The notes under the pieces were generated by a model, which was given only the letters and a program-made list of their open reading frames with translations, was not told the origin of the DNA and made no database searches. From Faeciplasma sp048393055 (lineage in GTDB: Bacteria; Bacillota; Clostridia; Oscillospirales; Ruminococcaceae): a DNA stretch of 64,000 bases. Made by a program: the position numbers and the translations under genes. Location of the stretch: assembly GCA_048393055.1 (NCBI GenBank), contig DBFJJS010000013.1, positions 1-64,000 on the forward strand. Reading direction: 5' to 3'. This document shows, in pieces, positions 55,618 to 64,000 of this stretch. Within the stretch, counting starts at the first letter, position 1, and each line of letters opens with the position of its first letter.

Positions 55618-58600
55618 TTACTTAAAGTACTTAACGGCGGCCTCGAACATCCTGATATTATAGTTGCCCTCGACGTTCTTGTAAAGCCCCGAACCAACTC
55701 TTTCGCTGTGTCCCATTTTTCCGAACACCCTTCCGTCGGGAGAGGTTATTCCCTCTATGGCGTATGCCGAGTCGTTGGGGTTAAAGTGTATGTCGCCGGT
55801 GGCTCTGCCGTCAAGGTCCACATACTGGGTGGCTATCTGACCGTTTTGAGCAAGTTCTCTTATAAGCTCCTCGCTTGCCAAGAACCTTCCCTCGCCGTGT
55901 GAAATCGGGACGTTTACAATGTCGCCTACGTTCATAAGACTGAGCCACGGGGATATATTCGAGGCTATGCGAGTCCTTACTATTCTCGACTGGTGGCGTC
56001 CTATCGTGTTGAAGGTAAGCGTAGGACAGCTTTCATCGGTGTCTATTATCTTTCCGTACGGGACAAGACCCAGCTTGATAAGCGCCTGGAAGCCGTTGCA
56101 TATTCCGCACATAAGTCCGTCCCTGCGCTCCAGAAGCTCGGTTACGCCCTCCTTGACGGCGGCGTTTCTGAAGAAAGCGGTGATAAACTTTCCGCTGCCG
56201 TCAGGCTCGTCTCCTCCTGAGAAGCCGCCCGGGATAAATACCATCTGAGCGTCCTTAAGCATGGCTGCAAAGGCGTCTACGCTTCTTGAAATGCCCTGCG
56301 CGCTGAGGTTGTTTATAACCAGTATCTCAGGCTCTGCGCCTGCGTCCCTGACGGCCTTTGCGCTGTCGTATTCGCAGTTTGTTCCGGGGAACGCGGGAAT
56401 AAGCACCTTGGGACGCGCGCACTTTATGGCTGCGCTCTTATGGGTATCCGCGCTGTAAGAGAAGTTTTCAAACTTTGTTCCGCTGTTTTTGATGTTGCAG
56501 CTGTATACGCTTTCGAGCTTGTCCTCATAAAGCTTTAACAGCTCGCCTATCGAAACCGATTCGCCGCCGCGGCTGATCAGCCCGTCGCCGGTGGTAAATC
56601 CGAGCGTTTCGCCGCCGATATCCTCAACCGTTTCAAGTATAAAGCAGCCGTAGCTGTATCCGAACAGCTCCTGCACGGATGCATTTTCATCGTACTTAAA
56701 GCCTATGCCGTTGCCAAGGCTCATCTTCATAACCGCTTCGGCAATTCCGCCCATGCCGGGAGTATAGCAGGAAACAGCCTTTTTGTCTCTTAACAGCCCG
56801 CTCACCCTGTTCATAAGCGCAATCAAAGAATCGGTTACGGGCAGACCGTTTCCGTCAAGCTCGGGGCGGAGAACTACCACCCTGTGCCCCTCTCCCTTAA
56901 ACTCAGGAGAAACTATGTTTTCGACCTTGTCGGTTGTGACCGCAAAGGAAACAAGCGTCGGAGGAACGTCCAGATCCTCAAACGTGCCGCTCATCGAGTC
57001 CTTGCCGCCTATAGAGCCTACGCCCAGCTCAAGCTGAGCCTTGAACGCGCCCAAAAGCGCCGCCAGCGGCTTGCCCCAGCGCCTGCCGTCGCGGTTGGGA
57101 TGCTCGAAGTACTCCTGAAAGGTAAGATATACATCCTCAAAGCTCGCGCCGGTAGCGATAAGCTTGCAGATAGACTCCACAACAGCAAGATACGCGCCGT
57201 GATACGGGCTTTTCTCTGTGATAAACGGGTTATAGCCGAACGACATCAGCGAGCAGTCGTCGGTGTGCTTTTTCTCCACCGATATCTTCTGCACCATCGC
57301 CTGAATCGGGGTGAGCTGGTTCTTTCCGCCGAACGGCATGAGCACCGTTCCCGCTCCTATCGTCGAGTCGAAGCGCTCGGAAAGCCCTCTTTTCGAGCAG
57401 ATGTTGAGGTCCTGAGCCATCTCCCTGTAGTTTTCGATAAATCCGCCCGACACCGTCTTTGAAATGTCGCCGGGCGCGGCGGGAGTTACGTCTATATGCT
57501 TTTCAGCGCCGTTTGAGTTCAAAAACTCGCGGCTTATGTTTACTATGGTCTTGCCGTTCCAGTTCATCTTCAGCCTCGGCTCTTCCTTAACCACTGCAAC
57601 AGGGCACGCCTGAAGATTTTCGGCCTCGGCAAGCTCTAAAAATTTCTGAACATTGTGCGGCTCTACTACGACCGCCATTCTCTCCTGCGACTCGCTTATA
57701 GCAAGCTCCGTGCCGTCAAGACCCTCGTACTTCTTGGGAACTGCGTTAAGGTCTATCTCAAGACCGTCCGCAAGCTCGCCGATAGCGACCGACACGCCCC
57801 CCGCACCGAAATCGTTGCAGCGCTTTATCATAAGGCAGGCTTCCTTATTTCTGAACAGCCTCTGGAGCTTTCTCTCCTCGGGCGCGTTGCCCTTTTGGAC
57901 CTCCGCGCCGCAGGTTTCGAGCGATTTTGAGGTGTGCGACTTTGACGAGCCGGTAGCTCCTCCGCAGCCGTCGCGTCCGGTGCTTCCGCCGAGCAAAATT
58001 ACAACGTCCCCCGGCGCAGGCACCTCTCTTCTTACGTTTTCGGCGGGAGTAGCCGCTATTACCGCGCCTATCTCCATTCTCTTCGCGGCGTATCCCGGGT
58101 GATAGATCTCGTCCACTATGCCGGTGGCAAGACCTATCTGGTTGCCGTAGGACGAGTAGCCCGCCGCGGCGGTTGTGACTATCTTTCTCTGAGGAAGCTT
58201 GCCCTTTATGGTCTCGCTTATCGGCTTGAGCGGGTCTGCCGCGCCGGTTACGCGCATAGCTCCGTAGACGTACGACCTTCCCGAAAGCGGGTCTCTTATA
58301 GCTCCGCCTATGCAGGTGGCTGCTCCTCCGAACGGCTCTATCTCGGTAGGGTGGTTGTGCGTCTCGTTCTTAAACAGCAAAAGCCACGGCTCTTTAACGC
58401 CGTCCACCTCCACATCGATTTTAACGGTGCAGGCGTTTATCTCCTCCGACTCGTCGAGCTTGTCAAGCTTGCCCTGAGACTTAAGATACTTCGCGGCAAG
58501 CGTTGCGATATCCATAAGGCATATCGGCTTTGTCCTTCCCAAGGCCTTTCTGACGCTCAGATACTCCTCGTATGCGTCCTGCAAAAGCTTGTCCTCAAAG

Positions 58601-59304
58601 CTGACGCTGTCTATAATCGTCAAAAACGTGGTATGACGGCAGTGGTCCGACCAGTAGGTGTCTATCATCCTGATTTCCGTTATCGTCGGGTCGCGTCTCT
58701 CCGACTTGAAATACTCCTGGCAGAACGCGATATCGTCTATATCCATTGCCAGCCCGTATTCGGCTACGAACGCCTCAAGACCGCTGCGGTCAAGCTTTGT
58801 AAATCCGTCGAGCGTCTTTACGGTCGTGGGGATATCGTATTTAAGATTTAAGGTTTTAGGCTTCTCTAATGACGCCTGCCTTGCCTCGACAGGGTTTATA
58901 ACGTATTTTTTAATCTGAGCGATCTCATCATCACTGAGATTGCCGTAAAGCGCATACAGCTTTGCGGTGCGGATAAGCGGCCTTTCGCCCTGAGAAATTA
59001 TCTGTATGCACTGCGCGGCCGAGTCTGCGCGCTGGTCGAACTGACCCGGAAGGTACTCGACGGCAAACACGTACGCCCCGTCGGTATTAGGCTCATCGCA
59101 GACAATGTCAAGCTGAGGCTCCGAAAAGACGGTCTTTTTCGCGTATTCAAAAAGCTCCTCGGAGATATTCTCAGCGTCATATCTGTTGATAATCCTTACA
59201 TCCTTAAGCGCGGAAATCCCTAAAAAAGCATGGGCGTCTGACAAAAGGGTCTTTGCCTCGTGCGCAAGCTCCTTTTTCTTTTCAACATAAACTCTGTATA
59301 CCAT
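55618..59304 (-). CDS. purL: Phosphoribosylformylglycinamidine synthase, single chain
   Basis: A 1228-residue enzyme of the clostridial single-chain type: PurS-like N-terminal part, two AIRS-fold ATP domains (with TYWSDHCRHTTF, the signature KNETHNHPTEIEPFGGAATC, and GIGGKDSMSGTFED-type second half) and a class I glutaminase domain at the end. GLMCGICNGFQ holds the nucleophile Cys, and SHGEGRF the histidine near the end. It turns FGAR to FGAM with glutamine. Fused PurL is unlike the separate PurS-PurL-PurQ of Bacillus. Last gene of the purine operon, 50 bases after purD. Confidence 0.95.
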   Translation of the reverse strand: MVYRVYVEKKKELAHEAKTLLSDAHAFLGISALKDVRIINRYDAENISEELFEYAKKTVFSEPQLDIVCDEPNTDGAYVFAVEYLPGQFDQRADSAAQCIQIISQGERPLIRTAKLYALYGNLSDDEIAQIKKYVINPVEARQASLEKPKTLNLKYDIPTTVKTLDGFTKLDRSGLEAFVAEYGLAMDIDDIAFCQEYFKSERRDPTITEIRMIDTYWSDHCRHTTFLTIIDSVSFEDKLLQDAYEEYLSVRKALGRTKPICLMDIATLAAKYLKSQGKLDKLDESEEINACTVKIDVEVDGVKEPWLLLFKNETHNHPTEIEPFGGAATCIGGAIRDPLSGRSYVYGAMRVTGAADPLKPISETIKGKLPQRKIVTTAAAGYSSYGNQIGLATGIVDEIYHPGYAAKRMEIGAVIAATPAENVRREVPAPGDVVILLGGSTGRDGCGGATGSSKSHTSKSLETCGAEVQKGNAPEERKLQRLFRNKEACLMIKRCNDFGAGGVSVAIGELADGLEIDLNAVPKKYEGLDGTELAISESQERMAVVVEPHNVQKFLELAEAENLQACPVAVVKEEPRLKMNWNGKTIVNISREFLNSNGAEKHIDVTPAAPGDISKTVSGGFIENYREMAQDLNICSKRGLSERFDSTIGAGTVLMPFGGKNQLTPIQAMVQKISVEKKHTDDCSLMSFGYNPFITEKSPYHGAYLAVVESICKLIATGASFEDVYLTFQEYFEHPNRDGRRWGKPLAALLGAFKAQLELGVGSIGGKDSMSGTFEDLDVPPTLVSFAVTTDKVENIVSPEFKGEGHRVVVLRPELDGNGLPVTDSLIALMNRVSGLLRDKKAVSCYTPGMGGIAEAVMKMSLGNGIGFKYDENASVQELFGYSYGCFILETVEDIGGETLGFTTGDGLISRGGESVSIGELLKLYEDKLESVYSCNIKNSGTKFENFSYSADTHKSAAIKCARPKVLIPAFPGTNCEYDSAKAVRDAGAEPEILVINNLSAQGISRSVDAFAAMLKDAQMVFIPGGFSGGDEPDGSGKFITAFFRNAAVKEGVTELLERRDGLMCGICNGFQALIKLGLVPYGKIIDTDESCPTLTFNTIGRHQSRIVRTRIASNISPWLSLMNVGDIVNVPISHGEGRFLASEELIRELAQNGQIATQYVDLDGRATGDIHFNPNDSAYAIEGITSPDGRVFGKMGHSERVGSGLYKNVEGNYNIRMFEAAVKYFK

Positions 59305-59354
59305 TTATACATCCATACCTTTCCGTGCAATGCCCATAGCATCGCATTACTTGT

Positions 59355-60620
59355 CTATTTTACAGCTTCAAGCGCCCTTTTGCCTATATCTCGGCGGTAA
59401 AACGCGTTGTCAAAGTGGATTTTTGAAACCATGTCATAAGCCGCCTTTACCGCCTCACCAAGGCTTTCTCTAACGGCCGTCACGCCCAGAACGCGTCCGC
59501 CGCTTGTGACAAGCTCGCCGTCCTTAAGCTCCGCTCCGGCTACGTATACGTTTTCGGACAGCTCAGGCTGGATGGAAATCTTATATCCCTTTTTATAAGA
59601 TACGGGATACCCCTCCGACGCCATTACCACGCAGCAGGCGCTTTCGTGCGAAAATTCGACCTTGATATCGGAAAGCGTTCCGTTTGTGACCGCCTGCATA
59701 ACCGTCAGAAGATCGGTTTTAAGAAGAGGAAGCACCACCTGGGTTTCGGGGTCTCCGAAGCGGCAGTTGTATTCTATCACCTTCGGACCGTCCTTTGTTA
59801 TCATAAGTCCGAAGTAAAGGCAGCCCTTAAAGGTCCTTCCCTCGCTGTTCATGGCGTTTATGGTGGGAAGGAATATTTCGCTCATGCACCTTTCGGCTAT
59901 TTCCTCCGTATAGTACGGATTCGGGGCTACAGTTCCCATTCCTCCGGTGTTAAGTCCCTTATCTCCGTCAAGGGCGCGCTTGTGGTCCATCGACGACACC
60001 ATCGGAACTACGGTCTTGCCGTCGGTAAACGCAAGGACGGAAACCTCCGGTCCTTCCAGGAACTCCTCTACGACAATATGCTCGCCGCTTGCGCCGAACT
60101 TTTTATCCTGCATTATCTCCTTTACGGCAAGGACAGCCTCTTCATGCGTATAAGCGATTATAACTCCCTTGCCCAGGGCGAGCCCGTCCGCCTTGATAAC
60201 TGACGGCATGGGCGCGTCCTCAAGATACTCCAGCGCCCTTTCGGCGTTGTCAAACACCTCGTACTTAGCCGTCGGTATGCCGTATTTTTTCATCAGGTTC
60301 TTTGAAAAGACCTTGCTGCCCTCGATGACAGCGGCATTTTTGTTCGGCCCGAAGCAGGGTATCCCTTTTGCCTCGAGCGCGTCCACGCAGCCCAGCACCA
60401 AAGGGTCGTCCGGCGCTACCACAGCGTAATCTATGCCGTTTTGCACGGCAAATTCGACTATCCCGCCGATATCCTTAGCGCCTATATTTACACAGGTCGC
60501 GTCGGCGGCTATGCCGCCGTTTCCGGGAAGAGCGTAAATAGCTTCGACCTGCTTATTTTCCTTTATTTTTTTTATTATGGCGTGCTCTCTTCCTCCGCCG
60601 CCCACGACAAGTATCTTCAT
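59355..60620 (-). CDS. purD: Phosphoribosylamine-glycine ligase
   Basis: A 421-residue ATP-grasp ligase (GARS). VGGGGREHAII starts the N domain; PSVIKADGLALGKGV and the later YNCRFGDPETQVVLPLL are ATP-grasp signatures; SHESACCVVMASEGYP is the C-domain block. It lies 9 bases after the purH gene. All catalytic regions are intact. Confidence 0.96.
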   Translation of the reverse strand: MKILVVGGGGREHAIIKKIKENKQVEAIYALPGNGGIAADATCVNIGAKDIGGIVEFAVQNGIDYAVVAPDDPLVLGCVDALEAKGIPCFGPNKNAAVIEGSKVFSKNLMKKYGIPTAKYEVFDNAERALEYLEDAPMPSVIKADGLALGKGVIIAYTHEEAVLAVKEIMQDKKFGASGEHIVVEEFLEGPEVSVLAFTDGKTVVPMVSSMDHKRALDGDKGLNTGGMGTVAPNPYYTEEIAERCMSEIFLPTINAMNSEGRTFKGCLYFGLMITKDGPKVIEYNCRFGDPETQVVLPLLKTDLLTVMQAVTNGTLSDIKVEFSHESACCVVMASEGYPVSYKKGYKISIQPELSENVYVAGAELKDGELVTSGGRVLGVTAVRESLGEAVKAAYDMVSKIHFDNAFYRRDIGKRALEAVK

Positions 60621-60629
60621 GGCTTTTTA

Positions 60630-61814
60630 TCAATGGTGGAACAGGCGCATGCCGGTAAACGCCATTACCATGCCGTACTTATTGCAGCGCTCGATGCAGA
60701 CATCGTCCCTTATCGAGCCTCCCGGCTCCGCAACATACATAACGCCGCTGCGGTGCGCTCTTTCGATGTTGTCATCGAACGGGAAGAATGCGTCCGACCC
60801 GAGCGAAACGCCGGTGATGGTGTCAAGATACGCTCTTGCCTCCTCATCGGTAAGCGGCTCCGGCTGCCTTGTGAAGTACTTCTGCCAAACGCCGTCCGCG
60901 CAGACGTCCTCCTCGTTCTTGTTGATGTATCCGTCTATTACGTTATCACGGTCCGGTCTGCCTATGCCGTCCTTGAAGGGAAGGTTTAAGACCTTGTCGC
61001 ACTGGCGCAAAAACCATGTGTCCGCCTTCGAGCCTGCAAGGCGGGTGCAGTGGATTCTCGACTGCTGTCCCGCGCCTACGCCGATGGCCTGTCCGTCGTA
61101 TGCAAAGCAGACGGAGTTGGACTGTGTATACTTAAGGGTTATAAGCGAGATGATAAGGTCTCTTGCCGCGTCATCGGGGAGATTTTTGTTCTCGGTGACT
61201 ATGTTGTTCAAAAGCGAGCGGTCTATCTTAAAGTTGTTCCTGCCCTGCTCGAAGGTCACGCCGTACACCTGCTTGCGCTCGATGGGATCGGGAACAAAGC
61301 TCGGGTCAATCTTTACTATGTTGTAGCTGCCCTTGCGCTTCGACTTGAGTATTTCAAGAGCCTCCGGCTCGTATCCGGGGGCTATAACGCCGTCGGAAAC
61401 CTCTCTTTTAAGAAGCTTTGCAGTGGTGACGTCGCAGACGTCCGAAAGCGCCACCCAGTCGCCGAAAGAGCACATTCTGTCCGTTCCCCTTGCCCTTGCA
61501 TAAGCGCAGGCGAGCGGCGAATCGTCAAGCTCGGAAATATCGTCTACAAAGCACGCCTTCTTAAGCTTTTCCGAAAGCCTGATTCCCACAGCCGCGGAGG
61601 TCGGACTTACATGCTTAAACGACGTGGCGCAGGGAAGCCCCGTCGCCTCCTTAAGCTCCTTTACAAGCTGCCAGCTGTTGAACGCGTCAAGGAAGTTGAT
61701 GTATCCGGGTCTGCCGCAAAGGATCTCTATCGGAAGGTCGCTTCCGTCCGACATAAAAATCTTTGCGGGCTTCTGATTTGGATTGCAGCCGTACTTTAAC
61801 TCAAACTCTTTCAT
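60630..61814 (-). CDS. purH: AICAR formyltransferase (PurH without cyclohydrolase domain)
   Basis: A 394-residue protein matching only the formyltransferase half of PurH. ELKYGCNPNQKPAKI starts it; ATSFKHVSPTSAAVG has the conserved Lys-His pair; LKYTQSNSVCFAYDGQAIGVGAGQQSR is the family's core; GSDAFFPFDDNIERAHRSGVMYVAEPGGSIRDD ends it. The N-terminal MGS-like IMP cyclohydrolase domain of ordinary PurH is absent; the upstream gene supplies that activity as PurO. 9 bases separate it from purD. Confidence 0.92.
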   Translation of the reverse strand: MKEFELKYGCNPNQKPAKIFMSDGSDLPIEILCGRPGYINFLDAFNSWQLVKELKEATGLPCATSFKHVSPTSAAVGIRLSEKLKKACFVDDISELDDSPLACAYARARGTDRMCSFGDWVALSDVCDVTTAKLLKREVSDGVIAPGYEPEALEILKSKRKGSYNIVKIDPSFVPDPIERKQVYGVTFEQGRNNFKIDRSLLNNIVTENKNLPDDAARDLIISLITLKYTQSNSVCFAYDGQAIGVGAGQQSRIHCTRLAGSKADTWFLRQCDKVLNLPFKDGIGRPDRDNVIDGYINKNEEDVCADGVWQKYFTRQPEPLTDEEARAYLDTITGVSLGSDAFFPFDDNIERAHRSGVMYVAEPGGSIRDDVCIERCNKYGMVMAFTGMRLFHH

Positions 61815-61904
61815 TTTTTCTCACCGTGCCTATGCTTTTTCGCAGGGGCTCCTTTCTTTAATTAAATATGTTGAACTATAAACGTATGAACGCCGGTTTG
61901 CCGC

Positions 61905-62624
61905 TTATTTGTTCTTATTGATTATCCTCGTTGTCTCCTCGCCGGTTTCAAGGCTTGTGTAGCTTACGTAAAGCGAAATCTTGTTGTCCGCGTTGAGAGC
62001 GTCCCACAGCTCGTTTGTAAACTCGTCTATATCGTTTGGTATCTCCACTCTTTCGGGCTCGCCCTGGAAGGTTGGTATCGGATTACCGTCGCAGACGTAG
62101 GTGTGGATAAAGTGTCCCAGACCGTTTAAGGGGGTATACTCGAAGCTGTAGCGGTTGCACGCCGTTCCCTCGGCGTCCGCGCTCTTGAGTATGCTCATCT
62201 CATAGCTGAAATCCCCGCCGTCAAAGCTCAGCATACCGCTTATTCTGGGGGTAAAGTTGGGCTTGTCCGGCTCGAACTCCCTTGTGCGCAGAGCCTCGGA
62301 AAAGCTTTTTCCCTCCTTTATGCCGTCGTAAATGGTATCGGTCTGATCGCCGTTGGTAACAATAAGCCTGTTGTCAAGCTTTCTTACCGCGGCGTAGATT
62401 ATAAGGCTTGGGTCTTCAACCTTGGAAGCGTCAAACGGCTCTGTATAAACCGCGCCGTCCCTGCACGCAAACACCCTGTTGCGGCTGTTTGCACTCCTGC
62501 CCATGATAAAATAAGCCGATACGGCGTTTTTGCCGTCCTGTGACTTTCCTATCACTATTCCCCTGCCGACGTAGGTATTGTCCCTTATAAGCTCGGCAAT
62601 GTTGTTTATCCTGTAGATATCCAT
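61905..62624 (-). CDS. purO: IMP cyclohydrolase, PurO type
   Basis: A 239-residue protein of the PurO family first found in archaea, which closes FAICAR to IMP. Recognisable parts: NTYVGRGIVIGKSQDGKNAVSAYFIMGRS near the start, NGDQTDTIYDGIKEG, and FTPRISGML. It completes the pathway left open by the short PurH. Ordinary bacteria use a bifunctional PurH, so this split arrangement is notable but recurs in Clostridia. 90 bases separate it from purH. Confidence 0.88.
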   Translation of the reverse strand: MDIYRINNIAELIRDNTYVGRGIVIGKSQDGKNAVSAYFIMGRSANSRNRVFACRDGAVYTEPFDASKVEDPSLIIYAAVRKLDNRLIVTNGDQTDTIYDGIKEGKSFSEALRTREFEPDKPNFTPRISGMLSFDGGDFSYEMSILKSADAEGTACNRYSFEYTPLNGLGHFIHTYVCDGNPIPTFQGEPERVEIPNDIDEFTNELWDALNADNKISLYVSYTSLETGEETTRIINKNK

Positions 62625-62663
62625 TGTTTTTTCCTGCCTTTCTTTTTAGATGAGCCGTTCGTT

Positions 62664-63284
62664 TTATTTTCTTTCTGACACTATGCCTGCGCAGACCTTT
62701 TCCGCCGCCCGGGGAAGTATCTTCCACTCGGCAAGACGCATGACCCTCTTCTGGAGGGACTCCGGCGTATCTGTGTCCAAAATATTAACTGCCTTCTGCA
62801 TTATGATCTCGCCGCCGTCCGGTATTTCGTTTACAAAGTGCACAGTAGCCCCCGTGACCTTTACGCCCCTAGCAAGCGCCGCCTCATGCACCTTAAGGCC
62901 GTAAAAACCCTGCCCGCAGAACGACGGTATCAGCGATGGATGTACGTTTATTATCCTCCTGGGATAATGCGATGTAAATCTCTCGGAAAGTATGCTCATA
63001 AACCCTGCGAGAATGATAAGGTCTATGCCCTCCGAGTCGAGAATATCCATTATCCTTGACTCGAACGCCTCCTGCGAGCCAAGCTCGCTTTTTATGACCG
63101 TCTCGGTGCGGATTCCGGCGTTTTCCGCCCTTGTAAGCGCATAGGCGTCGCCGTGGTTTGATATCACAAGCTCTATCCTGCCGCTTTTCAGCTCGCCGCG
63201 CTTTTCGGAATTTATAAGCGCCTGCAAATTTGTTCCCCCGCCGGAGACCAGCACCGCTATCTTAGCTGTTTGTCCCATTCTCAT
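62664..63284 (-). CDS. purN: Phosphoribosylglycinamide formyltransferase
   Basis: A 206-residue folate-dependent GAR transformylase. VLVSGGGTNLQALI starts it; LAGFMSIL precedes the catalytic region INVHPSLIPSFCG (Asn and His), and GATVHFVNEIPDGGEII holds the catalytic Asp. It starts seven bases after purM and may begin at the second Met (MGQTAK), a two-residue difference. Confidence 0.95.
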   Translation of the reverse strand: MRMGQTAKIAVLVSGGGTNLQALINSEKRGELKSGRIELVISNHGDAYALTRAENAGIRTETVIKSELGSQEAFESRIMDILDSEGIDLIILAGFMSILSERFTSHYPRRIINVHPSLIPSFCGQGFYGLKVHEAALARGVKVTGATVHFVNEIPDGGEIIMQKAVNILDTDTPESLQKRVMRLAEWKILPRAAEKVCAGIVSERK

Positions 63285-63291
63285 GCCTCCG

Positions 63292-64000
63292 TCAGATAAG
63301 GCTTATCTTTGTATCGGACTTTACTATTTTTCCGATTACATATGCGTCCTCGCCGCTCGCCTTAAGCACCTCAAGCGCCCTGCCGGCGTCCTTGTCAGAA
63401 ACGACTATGCTCATTCCGACTCCCATGTTAAAGGTATTGTACATGTCGCGCTCGCTTATGCCGCCTCTCCTGGCTATAAGCTCGAAAATCGGAAGCACCT
63501 TAACGTCGCTCATCTTAATCTCGGCGCCCAGACCATCCGGAATGCTCCTTGGGATGTTTTCATAGAAGCCGCCGCCGGTTATATGGGATATCCCCTTCAC
63601 CTTAACGCTTTCAATAAGCTTAAGGACGGGTTTTACATATATTTTTGTCGGGGTCAGAAGCACCTCGCCTATCGACCTTCCGCCAAGCTCCTCCACCGGT
63701 GACTTGATGTCCTCATGCTCAACGTCGAACACCTTTCTCACAAGCGAGAAGCCGTTGGAATGGACGCCGCTCGACGGCAGCGCAATGATAACGTCGCCCT
63801 CGCACATACTCCTGTTGTCGATTATCTTTGACTTGTCCACAACTCCCACTGAAAATCCCGCAAGATCGTACTCATCCTCGGGATAGAATCCGGGCATCTC
63901 AGCCGTTTCGCCGCCGATAAGAGCAGCCCCCGACTGCACGCAGCCGTCGCACACTCCTTTTACTATATCGGCTATCTTTTCGGGATAGTTCTTGCCGCAT
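63292..64000 (-). CDS. purM: Phosphoribosylformylglycinamidine cyclo-ligase, C-terminal part (truncated by window edge)
   Basis: The frame stays open to the last base, so the start lies beyond 64000. The visible 235 residues or so match the C-terminal two thirds of PurM: GKNYPEKIADIVKGV, GCVQSGAALIGGETAEMPGFY, ALPSSGVHSNGFSLVRK, LLTPTKIYVKPVL and HITGGGFYENIPR. PurM makes AIR from FGAM. It precedes purN by seven bases. A GTG at 63954 is internal, not the start. Confidence 0.95.
   Translation of the reverse strand, partial: CGKNYPEKIADIVKGVCDGCVQSGAALIGGETAEMPGFYPEDEYDLAGFSVGVVDKSKIIDNRSMCEGDVIIALPSSGVHSNGFSLVRKVFDVEHEDIKSPVEELGGRSIGEVLLTPTKIYVKPVLKLIESVKVKGISHITGGGFYENIPRSIPDGLGAEIKMSDVKVLPIFELIARRGGISERDMYNTFNMGVGMSIVVSDKDAGRALEVLKASGEDAYVIGKIVKSDTKISLI

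Noticed and set aside
63292..63954. Complete 220-residue purM gene starting at the GTG
   Set aside because: The frame continues upstream to the window edge with conserved PurM sequence, so the gene is cut by the window.

Overview
The window looks like chromosomal DNA from a spore-forming member of the Clostridia (Firmicutes/Bacillota), probably an Oscillospiraceae/Ruminococcaceae-like anaerobe. The evidence: an intact spoIIAA-spoIIAB-sigF operon and a SigH-like sigma factor; a valine T-box leader; superoxide reductase (desulfoferrodoxin) as an anaerobe's oxygen defence; a Firmicutes-type division/cell-wall cluster whose MurE carries the DNPR motif of meso-diaminopimelate-adding enzymes; and a purine operon that uses a single-chain PurL and a PurO-type IMP cyclohydrolase. 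Almost all of it is housekeeping. I see no prophage, insertion sequence, CRISPR array or plasmid function.

Layout. 1-1600: SigF forespore switch operon (+). 1.6-7.6 kb: CPBP membrane protease, T-box-controlled valS, an ABC-permease-like membrane protein and prfB. 7.6-11.1 kb: a large GH2 glycosidase. 11.2-14.2 kb (+): mgtE behind a structured leader that also holds a 31-codon ORF, then desulfoferrodoxin, a small hypothetical gene and a flavin reductase-like protein. 14.2-18.3 kb (-): an operon of two TIM-barrel isomerase/epimerase-family proteins and two Gfo/Idh/MocA oxidoreductases, with a palindromic operator candidate. 18.3-20.1 kb: lgt, a DUF4190 protein, a 30-aa membrane peptide and a divergent HTH regulator. 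20.1-23.5 kb (+): SRP RNA, dnaX, ybaB, recR, tadA. 23.5-28.3 kb (-): rpsL-rpsG-fusA-tuf, with an unusually long repeat-bearing rpsL-rpsG spacer. 28.4-30.6 kb (+): DUF2079 membrane protein and a zinc-ribbon protein. 30.8-34.8 kb (-): tRNA-Leu(CAA), a small membrane protein, rqcH, Nif3-like gene, trmK, DUF1858 gene. 34.9-36.0 kb (-): zinc-ribbon protein and sigH-like gene. 36.1-48.9 kb (-): the dcw cluster mraZ-rsmH-ftsL-pbp-murE-mraY-ftsW-murG-murA-divIB-ftsZ, without murF, murD or ftsA. 49.0-50.8 kb (-): pnuC and an amidohydrolase behind a consensus promoter. 50.8-51.6 kb: two small divergent genes separated by a palindrome array. 51.6-55.5 kb (-): argG and argH-argF with ARG boxes. 55.6-64.0 kb (-): purM(partial)-purN-purO-purH-purD-purL.

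How the genes fit together: the translation genes (valS, prfB, tuf, fusA, rpsG, rpsL, tadA, rqcH, trmK) and envelope genes make a core growth region. The accessory elements are the GH2 enzyme and the oxidoreductase/isomerase operon (sugar or glycoside use), the Mg transporter and the PnuC unit. The strongest candidates for something undescribed are regulatory: the mgtE leader with its embedded ORF, the rpsL-rpsG spacer, the palindrome array at 51.16-51.23 kb, and the divergent operator at 19.71-19.77 kb. All calls come from reading sequence and family knowledge; no database search was run.
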